Origin: Flammeovirga sp. OC4
GTDB taxonomy: Bacteria > Bacteroidota > Bacteroidia > Cytophagales > Flammeovirgaceae
Length of the DNA: 64,000 nucleotides
Direction: 5' to 3'
Assembly (NCBI RefSeq): GCF_000812565.1
Contig: NZ_JTAM01000012.1
Span: forward strand, 1 to 64,000
This document shows, piece after piece, positions 9,498 through 19,079 of this stretch. Every line of letters starts with the position of its first letter. Position 1 is the first letter of the stretch. Under the pieces are notes generated by a model, which ran no database searches, had not been told where the DNA came from, and saw only the letters and a list, made by a program, of their open reading frames with translations. A program made the translations under genes and the position numbers.

Positions 9498-9728
9498 CTA
9501 TTTTTTTCTAAAAATTTGATTTAATGTCTTTAGAAAATAATTAAAGGTGAACCCTGATAGAATTAAAATCAAACTATAGATTAAAAAATAAAAAAGAGAT
9601 TTAGGGTGAAGTACTGTAAGATGCATTTCTGGAAGAATTAAAAACAAAAAGCAAACAATAAGTATGATGAAGATTAAACTTCCAAATTCAGTTTTTCCGA
9701 AAGCATCATTTTGTTTTTCTTGATTCAT
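9498..9728 (-). CDS. Small two-helix membrane protein of unknown function
   Basis: This 76-residue protein is not recognised. After about 15 polar residues (MNQEKQNDAFGKTEFG) come two strongly hydrophobic segments (about 17-34 and 45-65) separated by a short loop with His and Lys, and a basic tail ending in FRKK. It starts with ATG and is followed by a second small minus-strand gene upstream at 9940, but the 200-base gap argues against one operon. It could be a small inner-membrane protein; no catalytic feature is visible. The frame could be spurious, but its amphipathic pattern and basic C-terminus favour a real gene. Confidence 0.5.
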   Translation of the reverse strand: MNQEKQNDAFGKTEFGSLIFIILIVCFLFLILPEMHLTVLHPKSLFYFLIYSLILILSGFTFNYFLKTLNQIFRKK

Positions 9729-9849
9729 TTTGATATTTATTAGAGGATGAATGGTTAGTTATAGAAAGATGGGAGTTGATGATGTTATTGAGTCGAGTAA
9801 ATTATTCTTTTTGTATTCATTCCTAGTTCAGGAGGTCTGTAAATCAAAG

Positions 9850-9903
9850 AAATAGGGACATAAATTCCGAAATATTACACTTCAAAATCTATGCCCCTAT
9901 TTA
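9850..9903 (-). terminator. Probable terminator of the 132-residue gene
   Basis: Imperfect inverted repeat aaatagggacata / tatgcccctattt separated by about 27 bases, starting about 35 bases after the stop at 9940. No strong T-run follows, so this is a weak call. Confidence 0.45.
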
Positions 9904-9939
9904 TAAAGTAGATCAACTACTTCAATAGATGATATTCTA

Positions 9940-10338
9940 TTATAAAACCTCTTTTCCTTCCTCATCCACTGGATAAGGAATAAAAACGAAATTGACGAAG
10001 TCTTCATCAATTACGAAAAGACAACAAAATTCATCTGCATTTTTATAGTTCTTTTTAAACTCTTCATATTTCTCTGCAAGAATAAGTTCCTTTTGAAGGA
10101 ATTCTTCAGCGAAAGAAACATTATAATTCCACTCTAGGAAATCCTTTTGTTGAGGCCCTACAATGTATTGCCCTACTTTCGCTTGTGTTTTGCTCACGGG
10201 AAAGATAGGGTATTGAGAAAAGTTTCTTTTTCTGATTTGATAGGAAGCTTCTTGAAGTACGGAATAGACTTTAATAAAATCTTTTGTAATTGTACCAAGG
10301 TATTTTCCTTGACTATTTAATTCTGGCGTATTCTGCAT
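9940..10338 (-). CDS. Conserved-looking hypothetical cytoplasmic protein
   Basis: A 132-residue soluble protein with no signal peptide or membrane segment. It is rich in aromatic and charged residues: IRKRNFSQYPIFPVSK in the middle, a helical stretch EEFLQKELILAEKYEEFKK and an acidic C-terminus (PYPVDEEGKEVL). The two adjacent cysteines in FCCLF near residue 105 are the only obvious chemical feature. I do not recognise a family. It stands alone between a small membrane gene and the large T9SS cargo gene. The good ATG start and the terminator-like hairpin after it support a real gene. Confidence 0.65.
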   Translation of the reverse strand: MQNTPELNSQGKYLGTITKDFIKVYSVLQEASYQIRKRNFSQYPIFPVSKTQAKVGQYIVGPQQKDFLEWNYNVSFAEEFLQKELILAEKYEEFKKNYKNADEFCCLFVIDEDFVNFVFIPYPVDEEGKEVL

Positions 10339-10550
10339 AATCTTTTCTTTGATTTGGAATCAAATTTTTCATTGACTCCCAATTACAAAATTCTAAAGTA
10401 TTATTGATCGAAGCAAATCTCTTAAAGTAAAGTTAACTATTCAGTCGAAAATTGAGAGAATAAGCTTTACAAATCAATATGTTATAACGTTCTACCGAAC
10501 CACAATGATCATTTACTATTCAAAAAAACATCATAATGCTCATTAAATTT

Positions 10551-13256
10551 TTACTTAATGATCACTTTTCGAGTGATTTGACCACCAATATCTAAAACAT
10601 AAATCCCTGCATGTAATCGACTGACATCAATCGTTCCATTAGATATTTGATCTATATGTTGCACGCCATAGAGATCGAAAATCCTAACTTTTACTTGTTG
10701 AGATATTCCTTTAATATATAGTTGGTCTTCAGCAGGATTTGGATAAATATCTACTTTAACCACTTGGTTATCAATACTTGTTACCGTTCTTTCTTTTAAA
10801 ACCAATGAGAACTCTTCCATTTTTTTGTCATTGGTTTTTAAAGAGAAAATACCATCCACTTTTATTTTATCCTTTGGCGAATAATTAATGGTAATATCCA
10901 AGCTTTCTTGAGGTCTTAAGAAATTCACATTCTCGTCATAAGAAATTGAGAATTCATCATTATCACTTACAAGAATTGAGGGTAATTCTAGGATGTCAGT
11001 TCCTTTATTGAGTATGGTTAGCGTGTAAGCATCAAAACCTGCAAAATCCACAGTACTGGGTTGTATTACTTCATTATTATGTGTCACCTCCAATACCGGA
11101 AGTAATGAAGTCATTTTTACGGTATAGCTGAAATGATTGGCAGAAGGTTCATCTGTTGTGATATGCACTTTTGAGTTATACTCTCCTGGTAAATGTGGAG
11201 TAGCATGCATGATCAGATTTTGTTTTTCAGAGGGTTGAAGTGTAATTGGAAGATCAAACCCCGAAAAATCCAGTGTATAACCATCGTTTAGGTCTACTGT
11301 GATGGTTTTTATGGTTAAAGGAGCTGCACCTCTGTTTTGAATGACATAAGTGTACTCAAAATCCCTTTCATAACTCAAAGGACCATATTCTTCTATATCT
11401 CCATTCCATACGGTAATGGTATTTTCAGGATTACTCATATAAAATTCAGACTTAACTGGATTTGCTGTTAACCTGACAGTTTGAATAGCATTTTTGTAAT
11501 CTGATGTTTCTACTTTTAGTATTTCCTCAAGATGCTGATGTGCTTTCGATGAATTACATTGAATAACAACCTTACCATTTTCATTTGCCTTGATTTCATT
11601 TTGAGTAAATTCTTTAATTTCGAAATCGTTTTGACCTGTATTTTTGAAACTTACACCTTTTATGGTCAAAGGTAATGTACCTGAGTTTTGAACAAGAAGC
11701 GTAATTTCTTTGCCTGTATTGATATCAAAACGACCAAAATCAATAGGGTACGATTCTGAGACTAAATTACCTTCGTATTTTAATTCAGCTTCATGGTATT
11801 GATGGAATGCATGAACATTGAAGCGAATCGTTTTTTTTTCATGAGCATTTGAAACGATATCTATCGGAAAGCTTTTCTTATATGCATTATACCCATTAGG
11901 AGAATAGGTGAATGAAATTTTTTGACGTTCATTTATACCAATATCACCACCTGAATAGTCAAAAGAGAATTGATTATGGATGTCATAGATTTCAGAAAAC
12001 TGAGTAATACTTAATACTTTATTTCCAATATTTTTGATATAAAGTTCATCAGTCACCATTGCATTATCTGATGTGGATTGCATATCAAACCCTAGGTTTT
12101 GAGTGATCTCTTGTCCATTTTTATCTTCAAAACGAATCATCGCAGCTTCAATGACTGTTGAAAAATCAACTTTAATTGTTGGAGCCTCTACATCTGTAGT
12201 ATTGAATATAATCTCAACATTCTTTTTCCCGATACTAGAAGGAATTAACTCTAAGGTATACGTGAAAGATTCATTTGGTTGGATTGTGGTAAAAATACCG
12301 CTATTGGGCATATGGTACTCACGATCATTATTTTGGTTTAAAGTGACACCATTGATTGTTAAATCGGCATTACCTTTATTTTCTACCGTGAAACGGAATT
12401 GTTGAGTTGCATAGGGTAGAGGCTTTTCTGTAATAGTATTTTCAGGTTGGAGTAGATCACCTTTATAACTAATTTCTACCTCTGGTGATAATACATTTCC
12501 TATGACTTTTATTTGATGTTCATCCATTTGCCCTCTTTCAAGTTTATTCTTGATGATGGCTTCAAAAGCACCTTTTTTCATTGCTTTAAATGAAAGATTA
12601 TTATTGTAAGTCGTACCTTTCCCGAAGCCTTGTTTTGTGTGGTAGGTAGAGATAAACTTGTTTGTTTCTGAATCAAATTCTGTTTTATCGACAAACATAT
12701 AGCCTTCTCCAATATTTTCCATCTCAATAGTGAAACGTTTTATTTCTCCAATTAATACATCTCCAAGGTCAATTTGATTATTGACAATAGGATATTCAGG
12801 GCTACTTACTTTAAGTTCTCCATCATCTTTATTGACAATCGTGTTGATGGTAACAGAGGGAGCTTGTGGATCTGATGAAGAAAAAGTAAGAAATCCTTTA
12901 TGTAAATCAATATTAGAAGCAGCAGAGTAATAAATATAAAAACTCCCAGCTTCATTAGGATGGATAGTCATCTCTCCAGAAGCAGGGAAATAACCAAAAA
13001 TTCCTGTGTCATCAAAAGTAATTGTATTGATTGTCAATGACTCAGTTGAAGACTCATTTCTGACTATGATTTGTTGTGATAGAATGGGTGACGCTACTCC
13101 AGGATTACCAAAGTTGATAGTGTCCTTATCGTTTAATACATCTTCTGTATTATCACTGTTGACTTTGTATAGGCCTAATTTTCCTTGTGCATTGGATTGA
13201 AACGTTATGCTCAGAAATAGAATTGAAATTAGAATAGTAAATGTGTATTTCATCAT
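10551..13256 (-). CDS. Secreted choice-of-anchor D repeat protein with T9SS type A sorting domain
   Basis: A 901-residue exported protein. The signal peptide ends after SNAQ (about 24). The body is a series of immunoglobulin-like domains of the choice-of-anchor D/ASPM-SPD2-Hydin type, about 100-110 residues each. They are recognised by repeated phrases such as ENxGxxxLTIxxV (KNKGNADLTINGV, QNSGTLPLTIKGV, QNRGAAPLTIKTI) and by S-x-x-P near strand ends. The last 65 residues form a T9SS sorting domain: VDIYPNPAEDQLYIKG, a central FDLYG and a final GGQITRKVIIK. No enzyme domain is visible, so it is probably a structural or adhesive surface protein. Gene context gives no further hint; the downstream gene is unrelated. 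Confidence 0.85.
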   Translation of the reverse strand: MMKYTFTILISILFLSITFQSNAQGKLGLYKVNSDNTEDVLNDKDTINFGNPGVASPILSQQIIVRNESSTESLTINTITFDDTGIFGYFPASGEMTIHPNEAGSFYIYYSAASNIDLHKGFLTFSSSDPQAPSVTINTIVNKDDGELKVSSPEYPIVNNQIDLGDVLIGEIKRFTIEMENIGEGYMFVDKTEFDSETNKFISTYHTKQGFGKGTTYNNNLSFKAMKKGAFEAIIKNKLERGQMDEHQIKVIGNVLSPEVEISYKGDLLQPENTITEKPLPYATQQFRFTVENKGNADLTINGVTLNQNNDREYHMPNSGIFTTIQPNESFTYTLELIPSSIGKKNVEIIFNTTDVEAPTIKVDFSTVIEAAMIRFEDKNGQEITQNLGFDMQSTSDNAMVTDELYIKNIGNKVLSITQFSEIYDIHNQFSFDYSGGDIGINERQKISFTYSPNGYNAYKKSFPIDIVSNAHEKKTIRFNVHAFHQYHEAELKYEGNLVSESYPIDFGRFDINTGKEITLLVQNSGTLPLTIKGVSFKNTGQNDFEIKEFTQNEIKANENGKVVIQCNSSKAHQHLEEILKVETSDYKNAIQTVRLTANPVKSEFYMSNPENTITVWNGDIEEYGPLSYERDFEYTYVIQNRGAAPLTIKTITVDLNDGYTLDFSGFDLPITLQPSEKQNLIMHATPHLPGEYNSKVHITTDEPSANHFSYTVKMTSLLPVLEVTHNNEVIQPSTVDFAGFDAYTLTILNKGTDILELPSILVSDNDEFSISYDENVNFLRPQESLDITINYSPKDKIKVDGIFSLKTNDKKMEEFSLVLKERTVTSIDNQVVKVDIYPNPAEDQLYIKGISQQVKVRIFDLYGVQHIDQISNGTIDVSRLHAGIYVLDIGGQITRKVIIK

Positions 13257-13506
13257 TTATGTTAGTTGATAAAATGTGAGAGGTTAATTAAAATTATTTA
13301 AAGTTAGAGGACAAAAGTACGGGAGTTATTAGACGTAGCAAGTACAAGTAATAAAGTTGAGCTTGATGTTTACATTGTTATTTAGTGAACTTTCAGAATT
13401 TTATTTTGGTTAGATTTTGAAAACGATTTAATGTGTTGAAGTAGGTGTTTTTTACCATCTTTTTTGTAATCCTAAATTGTTTAACATCTGTTACCATGGT
13501 GTTTCG

Positions 13507-13610
13507 TACACTGTAAACTCAGTTATCGTCAACTTTTAATCGACTTCTCTATAAGCAATTATAGAATCTACTTTCAATCTTCCTTCTTTTTCATTTTTGT
13601 CTTAACAATA
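13507..13610 (-). repeat. Dispersed MITE-like repeat, truncated copy D
   Basis: Read on the minus strand it matches the right end of copies A2 and C: cttaagac-like start, 'aaaaatgaaaaagaaggaagattgaaagtag', a variable part, then a degenerate terminal repeat ending ctgagtttacagtgta. The left two thirds of the element are missing. Confidence 0.6.
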
Positions 13611-13639
13611 GACTACAACTGTACAAAAGGTATTAAACA

Positions 13640-13677
13640 AACAAAACCATTCTTAATGTTGCCAAAAAGAATGGTTT
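13640..13677 (-). terminator. Terminator of the GH20 gene
   Basis: Stem aaaccattctt / aagaatggttt (13644-13654 with 13667-13677). On the minus strand it is followed by gttttgtttgtt. It lies about 35 bases after the stop at 13711. Confidence 0.75.
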
Positions 13678-13710
13678 AGAAAGGTTGTTTGTCAGTTAAT
13701 TTTATAATGT

Positions 13711-16230
13711 TTATAAACCTGCCATACTCTTATTATTTGAGATGACTTGTACTCTACCATAGTTGCCGTAAGCATCAAAAGCAGCTACTTTGATAGGTCC
13801 ATCAATTTTCATTGGTGAAGTAAGCACTTTTGAATTTATGTCTAAAGTTTCTTTTACTGATGCATAGCGTATTTGTAGGCCAGGGTAGGCAACATTTACT
13901 TTTAATACATCATTTTCTAAATCAACTCCTACAGGAGGTATTCTGAAGTTACGTCCCCATGAAGCCAATCGGTTAAATTCTCTTTGTCCAACGGCATTTG
14001 CAAACACATTCCATTTTTGATCTAGATTTTTGAAAATCTCTTTTTCTTTATCTCCTTTTTTCACTACAGATTTAGACCATGCTCTTTCAGCTAATGCCAT
14101 CATCTTAGGATAAAGTAAATATTCAGTGTCTTGAGGAGACTTTAAAGTTTCTGACCATAATGCCCCTTGTATACCTTTGATATGTGATAAGCCTTTAGCC
14201 GTCAAACGCTCTTTATCTTTCATTTCCTTTACGGTCAAATCACCACCTAAGCGTAGTTTATGACTCACCTCAAAGAAGTTAGTAGGCAGATAATTGAAAA
14301 TGTTTCTTGTATCGTTATAATCACCCCAGTAGAAACCAGGTTCATCGACTTCTTTTGTATAAGCCATATCAAAGTAAAGGCTTGAAACGCTTGTCAGAAT
14401 TACATCATATCCTTCATTTGCTCTCTTATAACCGAAATCTTCAGTACCAGAACCCCATGAGTTGTCCCATGCGTTTAAGGTCAAGTTTTCAGAAGACATA
14501 CCCTCTGCATGATGAAGAATATCATCCCATAACTGTAATTTGATTTGGTTTGCTTTTGCAATATCAGCAAGTTTTACTGCATAAAATCCTTTCAATTCGT
14601 TAATACTCTTGATGCCATTTTCTTTCATATACTCTTGACATAGAGGAGATTTTTCCCAAACACCATGTGCTACCTCATCACCGCCAAGGTGCATTGTTTC
14701 TAATGGAATACCTGCTTGAGCATAAATCGTTTTAAATTCTCCGATCAAATCATTGATAAATGTATACGAAGATTCTTGGCAAGGGCAGATTGTATTATCG
14801 TTGAAGCCTTGTACAGAAGAATACTCTGACTCATCATTTGGATCGTGAAGAATATACTTATCAGCTTCTTCATTTTCTTCCACCTTACGAAGATTTTCAG
14901 CTCTAAACTTCATTGCATTAATGGCAATACGAGCATGTCCAGGAAGATCTACTTCAGGGATAATTGTGATATTTCTCTCATCAGCATAACGGATAATTTC
15001 AATGTAATCTTCCACCGTGTAATAACCGTTGGAAACATTTTCAATACCTTCAGCACCAGAACCGTAAGAAGGTAACGTACTGTATTCCGAAGTAGGGTGT
15101 TTACGAATACTACCAATCTCTGTCAATTCTGGGAATTTCTTCAATTCAATTCTCCAACCTTCATCGTCTGTTAAGTGGAAATGTAAAGTATTCATTTTGT
15201 AGAATGACATTACATCCAGAAGGTTTAAGACCGTTTCTTTGGTTTGGAAGTTTCTTGCAACATCTAGCATAAATCCTCTGTAACCGAAACGAGGTTGATC
15301 TTTAATTTTAGCTGTTTTGATGCTGTTTGCTTCTCCTTGGATAGGGAGAAGACCTCTTAATGTTTGAATACCATAAACGATTCCTTTTTCTTGACCAGAA
15401 ATTTTGATATTGTTTTCATTGATATCCAAAGTGTAAGCCTCCTCAGAATCATTAACTTTATGTAATGTTAGATGAATAGCTTTTTCAGTTGCCTTTGGAA
15501 CGATTTCTAATTCAACTCCAGTAGCATCCTTAAAGTAACTTTGTAATAACTTAGCTTGTTTTGTTGTATTTGCTGCCGCCTCGATTTGCTTTAAAGTTGT
15601 AATATCGATGCTTGATTTTCCTTCAATTACTGAATAAGGAGAAGGAATTATTTTCTGAGCTGTCGTTAATTCAATTTCAGATAACTTGCTATTTTTCTTG
15701 TATCGGATCTCTTTCGTTTCTACCTCATAAGTATCTGTAGCAGATATTTTAGCCATTGAAGGCTCTAAGTCACTGTAAGAATAACTTGGTGTATAAAACT
15801 CTTTCTTATTGTTTTTATTGAAAATAAAGTAAAACCCTTGAGCTCTATCTGTATACTTAATAACTGCACTGTTGGTATAAAGAGGAACAATTATGCTATC
15901 ACCTGTAGTTAAACCTTTAAATGTTTTTTTAGGTGTAATTTTAAAGAAATCGCCATTAATTCTCTCAATGTTGACATCCTCACCTGCAAGGTCTACATTT
16001 AAATCTGTACACGGTTTATTGTTGAAATATAGTTCCCAATTATCCTTATCAAGGTTTTGTTTGCCTACATTTTTTATGGTTAATTCTGCAAATGATTCAT
16101 TTTTTTCATTCGCATCGTTTGTTCGTTGTTTCCAATGTATTGTGATATCCTTAGTGCTTTTTTCTTTTGTACTTACGCAAGAGAAAAGTCCCAAAAATAA
16201 CACGAATAAAAGATAGTTGAATGTCCTCAT
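13711..16230 (-). CDS. GH20 beta-N-acetylhexosaminidase, lipoprotein
   Basis: GH20 enzymes remove terminal GlcNAc or GalNAc from chitin oligomers and glycans by substrate-assisted catalysis. I start at 16230 (MRTFNYLLFVLFLG); an upstream in-frame Met at 16269 would place a charged stretch before the signal sequence. The lipobox LFSC puts lipidated Cys at residue 18. An N-terminal carbohydrate-binding domain of the chitobiase type (about 25-180) is followed by the GH20b domain (about 190-310) and the barrel (about 315-690), with the catalytic pair Asp518-Glu519 in HLGGDEV. The C-terminal 80 residues resemble the chitobiase C-terminal domain. The 839 residues fit large hexosaminidases. It is probably anchored at the outer membrane or periplasm. 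Confidence 0.93.
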   Translation of the reverse strand: MRTFNYLLFVLFLGLFSCVSTKEKSTKDITIHWKQRTNDANEKNESFAELTIKNVGKQNLDKDNWELYFNNKPCTDLNVDLAGEDVNIERINGDFFKITPKKTFKGLTTGDSIIVPLYTNSAVIKYTDRAQGFYFIFNKNNKKEFYTPSYSYSDLEPSMAKISATDTYEVETKEIRYKKNSKLSEIELTTAQKIIPSPYSVIEGKSSIDITTLKQIEAAANTTKQAKLLQSYFKDATGVELEIVPKATEKAIHLTLHKVNDSEEAYTLDINENNIKISGQEKGIVYGIQTLRGLLPIQGEANSIKTAKIKDQPRFGYRGFMLDVARNFQTKETVLNLLDVMSFYKMNTLHFHLTDDEGWRIELKKFPELTEIGSIRKHPTSEYSTLPSYGSGAEGIENVSNGYYTVEDYIEIIRYADERNITIIPEVDLPGHARIAINAMKFRAENLRKVEENEEADKYILHDPNDESEYSSVQGFNDNTICPCQESSYTFINDLIGEFKTIYAQAGIPLETMHLGGDEVAHGVWEKSPLCQEYMKENGIKSINELKGFYAVKLADIAKANQIKLQLWDDILHHAEGMSSENLTLNAWDNSWGSGTEDFGYKRANEGYDVILTSVSSLYFDMAYTKEVDEPGFYWGDYNDTRNIFNYLPTNFFEVSHKLRLGGDLTVKEMKDKERLTAKGLSHIKGIQGALWSETLKSPQDTEYLLYPKMMALAERAWSKSVVKKGDKEKEIFKNLDQKWNVFANAVGQREFNRLASWGRNFRIPPVGVDLENDVLKVNVAYPGLQIRYASVKETLDINSKVLTSPMKIDGPIKVAAFDAYGNYGRVQVISNNKSMAGL

Positions 16231-16612
16231 TATAGTATATTCTATTGTTCCTTGGCACAGCCAAAACATAATTCGATATTATTTCTATAAGCAATTTATT
16301 ATTTAATAAGTGTAGAAAGAAAACTTTTAGCTGAGAGGCATGTTTTTCAAGTCAAACAACATAAAAACGCTGTTTAATGTATTTTGGTAGAAATGAAAAG
16401 TAGGTCTAATCCCTGCTATTGAGGTCTTGTTAGCACATTTACTATAATCTATCATAGGGTATACCTGCCTTATTTTATCTCTAGGCTTGATAGTAGGATG
16501 ATATAGAAAAGAGGAGAAATAGCCTAAAAACGGAAACGAGCACCATAGTTTTTACCATGATGCTCGAAATTTAATGTTTCACCTCAATGTCACTTATTTT
16601 AACCTTGTGGAG
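16231..16612. other. Intergenic region upstream of the GH20 gene
   Basis: About 380 AT-rich bases with no convincing gene. An imperfect hairpin (16536-16570) near the right side may end the upstream small membrane-protein transcript. Confidence 0.45.
16536..16570 (-). terminator. Possible terminator after the 122-residue membrane protein gene
   Basis: Imperfect stem cgagcaccat / atgatgctcg with one mismatch. On the minus strand it is followed by tttccgttttta, about 45 bases beyond the stop at 16613. Confidence 0.55.
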
Positions 16613-16981
16613 TTATTGTTCCAAAAGATAATTGAGGATGTAAATATTGTACCTTACGGGGTAAATGAAGAAGATAACAAGACAAACATATGCAAAGTAC
16701 ATAAAGTAAAGATGCATGCTTTGTCGGTCTTCATTTCCTTTGTTTTTCCATTCCTTCTTGAAAAAAGACAATTGGCTAAGTTGAGCACTTTCAATGTTCA
16801 ACTTTCGGTCATTCAGAATGCTAATATTTTCATTGGATAAGTTTTGAGCTGCTGTTGTTGTTGGCTCTTTTGAGAAATGATCAGTTAGAAAAGGTAAAGC
16901 TCCTGATCCAATTAGGAAAAGGGCGAAAAAGAAGTATCGAACTTCTCTCACGATTATTTTTTTTACCTTTTGCACGTACAC
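16613..16981 (-). CDS. Two-helix membrane protein of unknown function
   Basis: 122 residues; not recognised. A basic N-terminus (MYVQKVKKIIVREVR) precedes a hydrophobic segment (about 16-33). A polar loop of about 50 residues, probably periplasmic, follows, and then a second hydrophobic segment (about 93-108, FMYFAYVCLVIFFIY). No conserved catalytic residues stand out. It lies alone between the phosphohexomutase gene upstream and the GH20 gene downstream. The hairpin after its stop supports transcription on this strand. The overlapping plus-strand frame at 16574-16840 has no signal of being a gene. Confidence 0.55.
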   Translation of the reverse strand: MYVQKVKKIIVREVRYFFFALFLIGSGALPFLTDHFSKEPTTTAAQNLSNENISILNDRKLNIESAQLSQLSFFKKEWKNKGNEDRQSMHLYFMYFAYVCLVIFFIYPVRYNIYILNYLLEQ

Positions 16982-17118
16982 ATAGTTTAATAGAATTGTA
17001 AATTAACTTTGCTTTTTAAAACGAGGTAGAACAATCGAGGTTGGAAAATTGACAGTTGAATTTAGAAAAGTTGTTTTATTATAAGGGTTTTTAAAAGAAT
17101 CCCTGCCGTTATATAAAA

Positions 17119-17151
17119 ATAGCCAATAACCTTTTAAAGGTTATTGGCTAA
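17119..17151 (-). terminator. Terminator of the phosphohexomutase gene
   Basis: A perfect palindrome, tagccaataacctttt / aaaggttattggcta (17120-17150). On the minus strand it is followed by atttttatat, about 20 bases after the stop at 17173. Confidence 0.85.
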
Positions 17152-17172
17152 TAAAAGAGAATGAATTGATGT

Positions 17173-18897
17173 TTATTTCAATTTCATGTCTTCAATAATT
17201 TTAGCAACTCTTTCTTCTAAAGTAGCATCTGCAGCATCAAATTCGTCTGCTGATGAGATAGAAGTATTTACGCTAAAGTAGAATTTGATTTTAGGCTCAG
17301 TACCTGATGGACGAGCAGAAATCTTAGTACCATCTTCTAAGAAGAACTGTAATACATTTGATTTAGGAAGATCAATTGTACACTCTGCTTTTGTCACTAA
17401 GTCTGTAGCTACTGAAGATTGGTAATCTCTCATTTCAAGAACAGTAGAACCGTTGATTGTTGCAGGAGGATTAGCACGTAGTTCTTTCATCATGTTCGCA
17501 ATTTCCTCAGCACCGCTCATACCTTTCTTAGTAATTGAGATTAATTTCTCTTTGAAGTAACCGTGCTCAACGTAGATGTCGATCAATTGGTCGAACATTG
17601 ATTTACCTTCATTTTTATAGTAAGCAGCCATTTCGCAGATCATTGAAGATGCAGCAACAGCGTCTTTGTCTCTTACAGAATCACCGATCAAGTAGCCATA
17701 AGATTCCTCACCACCTACGATGAAGTTTTCTTTTCCTTCTTTCTCTTTGATTATTTCAGCAATGTATTTGAAACCAGTCAAAACATTGTAGCAAGGTATT
17801 CCGTTTGCTTTTGCAAAACGATCAATTAGGTCAGTAGTAACGATTGTTTTACAAACGAAATCATTGTCTTGTGCCTTACCTTCTTTCTTACGAGCAGAAA
17901 TCACGTAGTTGAATAATAAAGCAGCAGTTTGGTTACCGTTTAATAAAGTCCACTCTCCTTTGTGATTTTTGATCGCAATACCCACACGGTCAGCATCAGG
18001 GTCAGTACCCAATAAGATGTCAGCATCAATTTCTTTTGCTTTTGCTAAAGCCATGCTCAATGCTTCCGCTTCTTCTGGGTTAGGATAAACTACAGTAGGG
18101 AAGTTACCGTCTACTACTGCTTGTTCTTCGATGATATGGACGTTGTCAAATCCAAGTCTTTCCAAAATACGTGGTACCATAGTGATACCTGTACCGTGAA
18201 TCGAAGTGAAAACAATTTTCAAATCCTTTTGTGCTTTGATTGCTTCAGGAGAAACAGCCAAACCTTCTAACATATCTAAGTAAGGTTCGTCTACCTCTTT
18301 GTTGATTTTCACAACTTCTCCGGCTCCGCCTTCCCACTTCACGTCTTCGATAGATTCGATTTTTCTTACTTCAGCAACGATATTACCATCATGTGGAGGT
18401 ACTACTTGACCACCGTCTGCCCAATATGCTTTAAAACCATTGTATTCTTTAGGGTTGTGAGAGGCAGTAAGTACAATACCTGTATGACAACCTAATTCTC
18501 TAATCGCAAAAGATAATTCTGGAGTAGCACGAAGTTCATCAAATAAATAAACTGTAAATCCGTTGGCTGCTAATACGTTTGCAGCAACTTCAGCAAAAAA
18601 TGAACTGTTATTTCTACAGTCATAAGCAATAGCAGCTTTAGGAGTACCTTCTACTTGTTGTTTTACATAATTTGCTAATCCTTGAGTAGCCATACCAACA
18701 GTGTATTTGTTCATTCTGTTAGTACCTACTCCCATAATACCACGTAATCCACCTGTACCGAATTCAAGTGACTTATAAAAACTTTCTTTGAGTTCTTGTT
18801 CGTCTTCGGTCTGCAAGCGTTTAATTTCTGTTTTAGTTGCTTCGTCAAAAGGTCCTTCCAACCAAGCTTGTACGTTTTGGTTTATTATTTGATCCAT
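17173..18897 (-). CDS. Phospho-sugar mutase (phosphoglucomutase/phosphomannomutase, PGM2-like)
   Basis: A cytoplasmic enzyme of the alpha-D-phosphohexomutase superfamily that interconverts hexose 1- and 6-phosphates, for example glucose phosphates for glycogen and nucleotide sugar synthesis. The 574-residue length matches the PGM2-like branch. Four signature loops are present: phosphoserine Ser146 in TASHNPKEYNGFK, metal-binding DPDADR (299-304), the sugar-binding GGEESYGYLIG and the phosphate-binding SGTEPKIKFY near the C-terminus. The start at 18897 opens a typical N-terminus with the GTGGLRG motif at about 47-53. Whether glucose or mannose phosphate (or phosphopentose) is preferred cannot be read from sequence. 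The gene diverges from the J-domain gene across about 180 bases. Confidence 0.93.
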   Translation of the reverse strand: MDQIINQNVQAWLEGPFDEATKTEIKRLQTEDEQELKESFYKSLEFGTGGLRGIMGVGTNRMNKYTVGMATQGLANYVKQQVEGTPKAAIAYDCRNNSSFFAEVAANVLAANGFTVYLFDELRATPELSFAIRELGCHTGIVLTASHNPKEYNGFKAYWADGGQVVPPHDGNIVAEVRKIESIEDVKWEGGAGEVVKINKEVDEPYLDMLEGLAVSPEAIKAQKDLKIVFTSIHGTGITMVPRILERLGFDNVHIIEEQAVVDGNFPTVVYPNPEEAEALSMALAKAKEIDADILLGTDPDADRVGIAIKNHKGEWTLLNGNQTAALLFNYVISARKKEGKAQDNDFVCKTIVTTDLIDRFAKANGIPCYNVLTGFKYIAEIIKEKEGKENFIVGGEESYGYLIGDSVRDKDAVAASSMICEMAAYYKNEGKSMFDQLIDIYVEHGYFKEKLISITKKGMSGAEEIANMMKELRANPPATINGSTVLEMRDYQSSVATDLVTKAECTIDLPKSNVLQFFLEDGTKISARPSGTEPKIKFYFSVNTSISSADEFDAADATLEERVAKIIEDMKLK

Positions 18898-19079
18898 TAT
18901 AATATATAAGATAAGATTGGTATATACGCGTGCAAATTAATATAAAACAATAATATGTTTACGGTGATTTATATCAATTCCTTCGAATATCTTTTTAAAA
19001 TTGTTTAAAAATGTTAATTTGGTATATTACAACCGTTTGAAATAAACCCAAACACCCACCAACGAATTTAACTCATAAC

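Larger units (their letters stand above)
13257..13710. other. Intergenic region with repeat fragment and terminator
   Basis: About 450 bases. It holds a truncated copy of the dispersed repeat (13507-13610) and the hexosaminidase terminator (13640-13677). The remaining part, 13257-13506, should carry the promoter of the choice-of-anchor D gene; no motif is clear. Confidence 0.5.

Noticed and set aside
16574-16840. 88-codon plus-strand frame
   Set aside because: Lies opposite the 122-residue membrane protein gene, which has two clear membrane helices and a hairpin after its stop.
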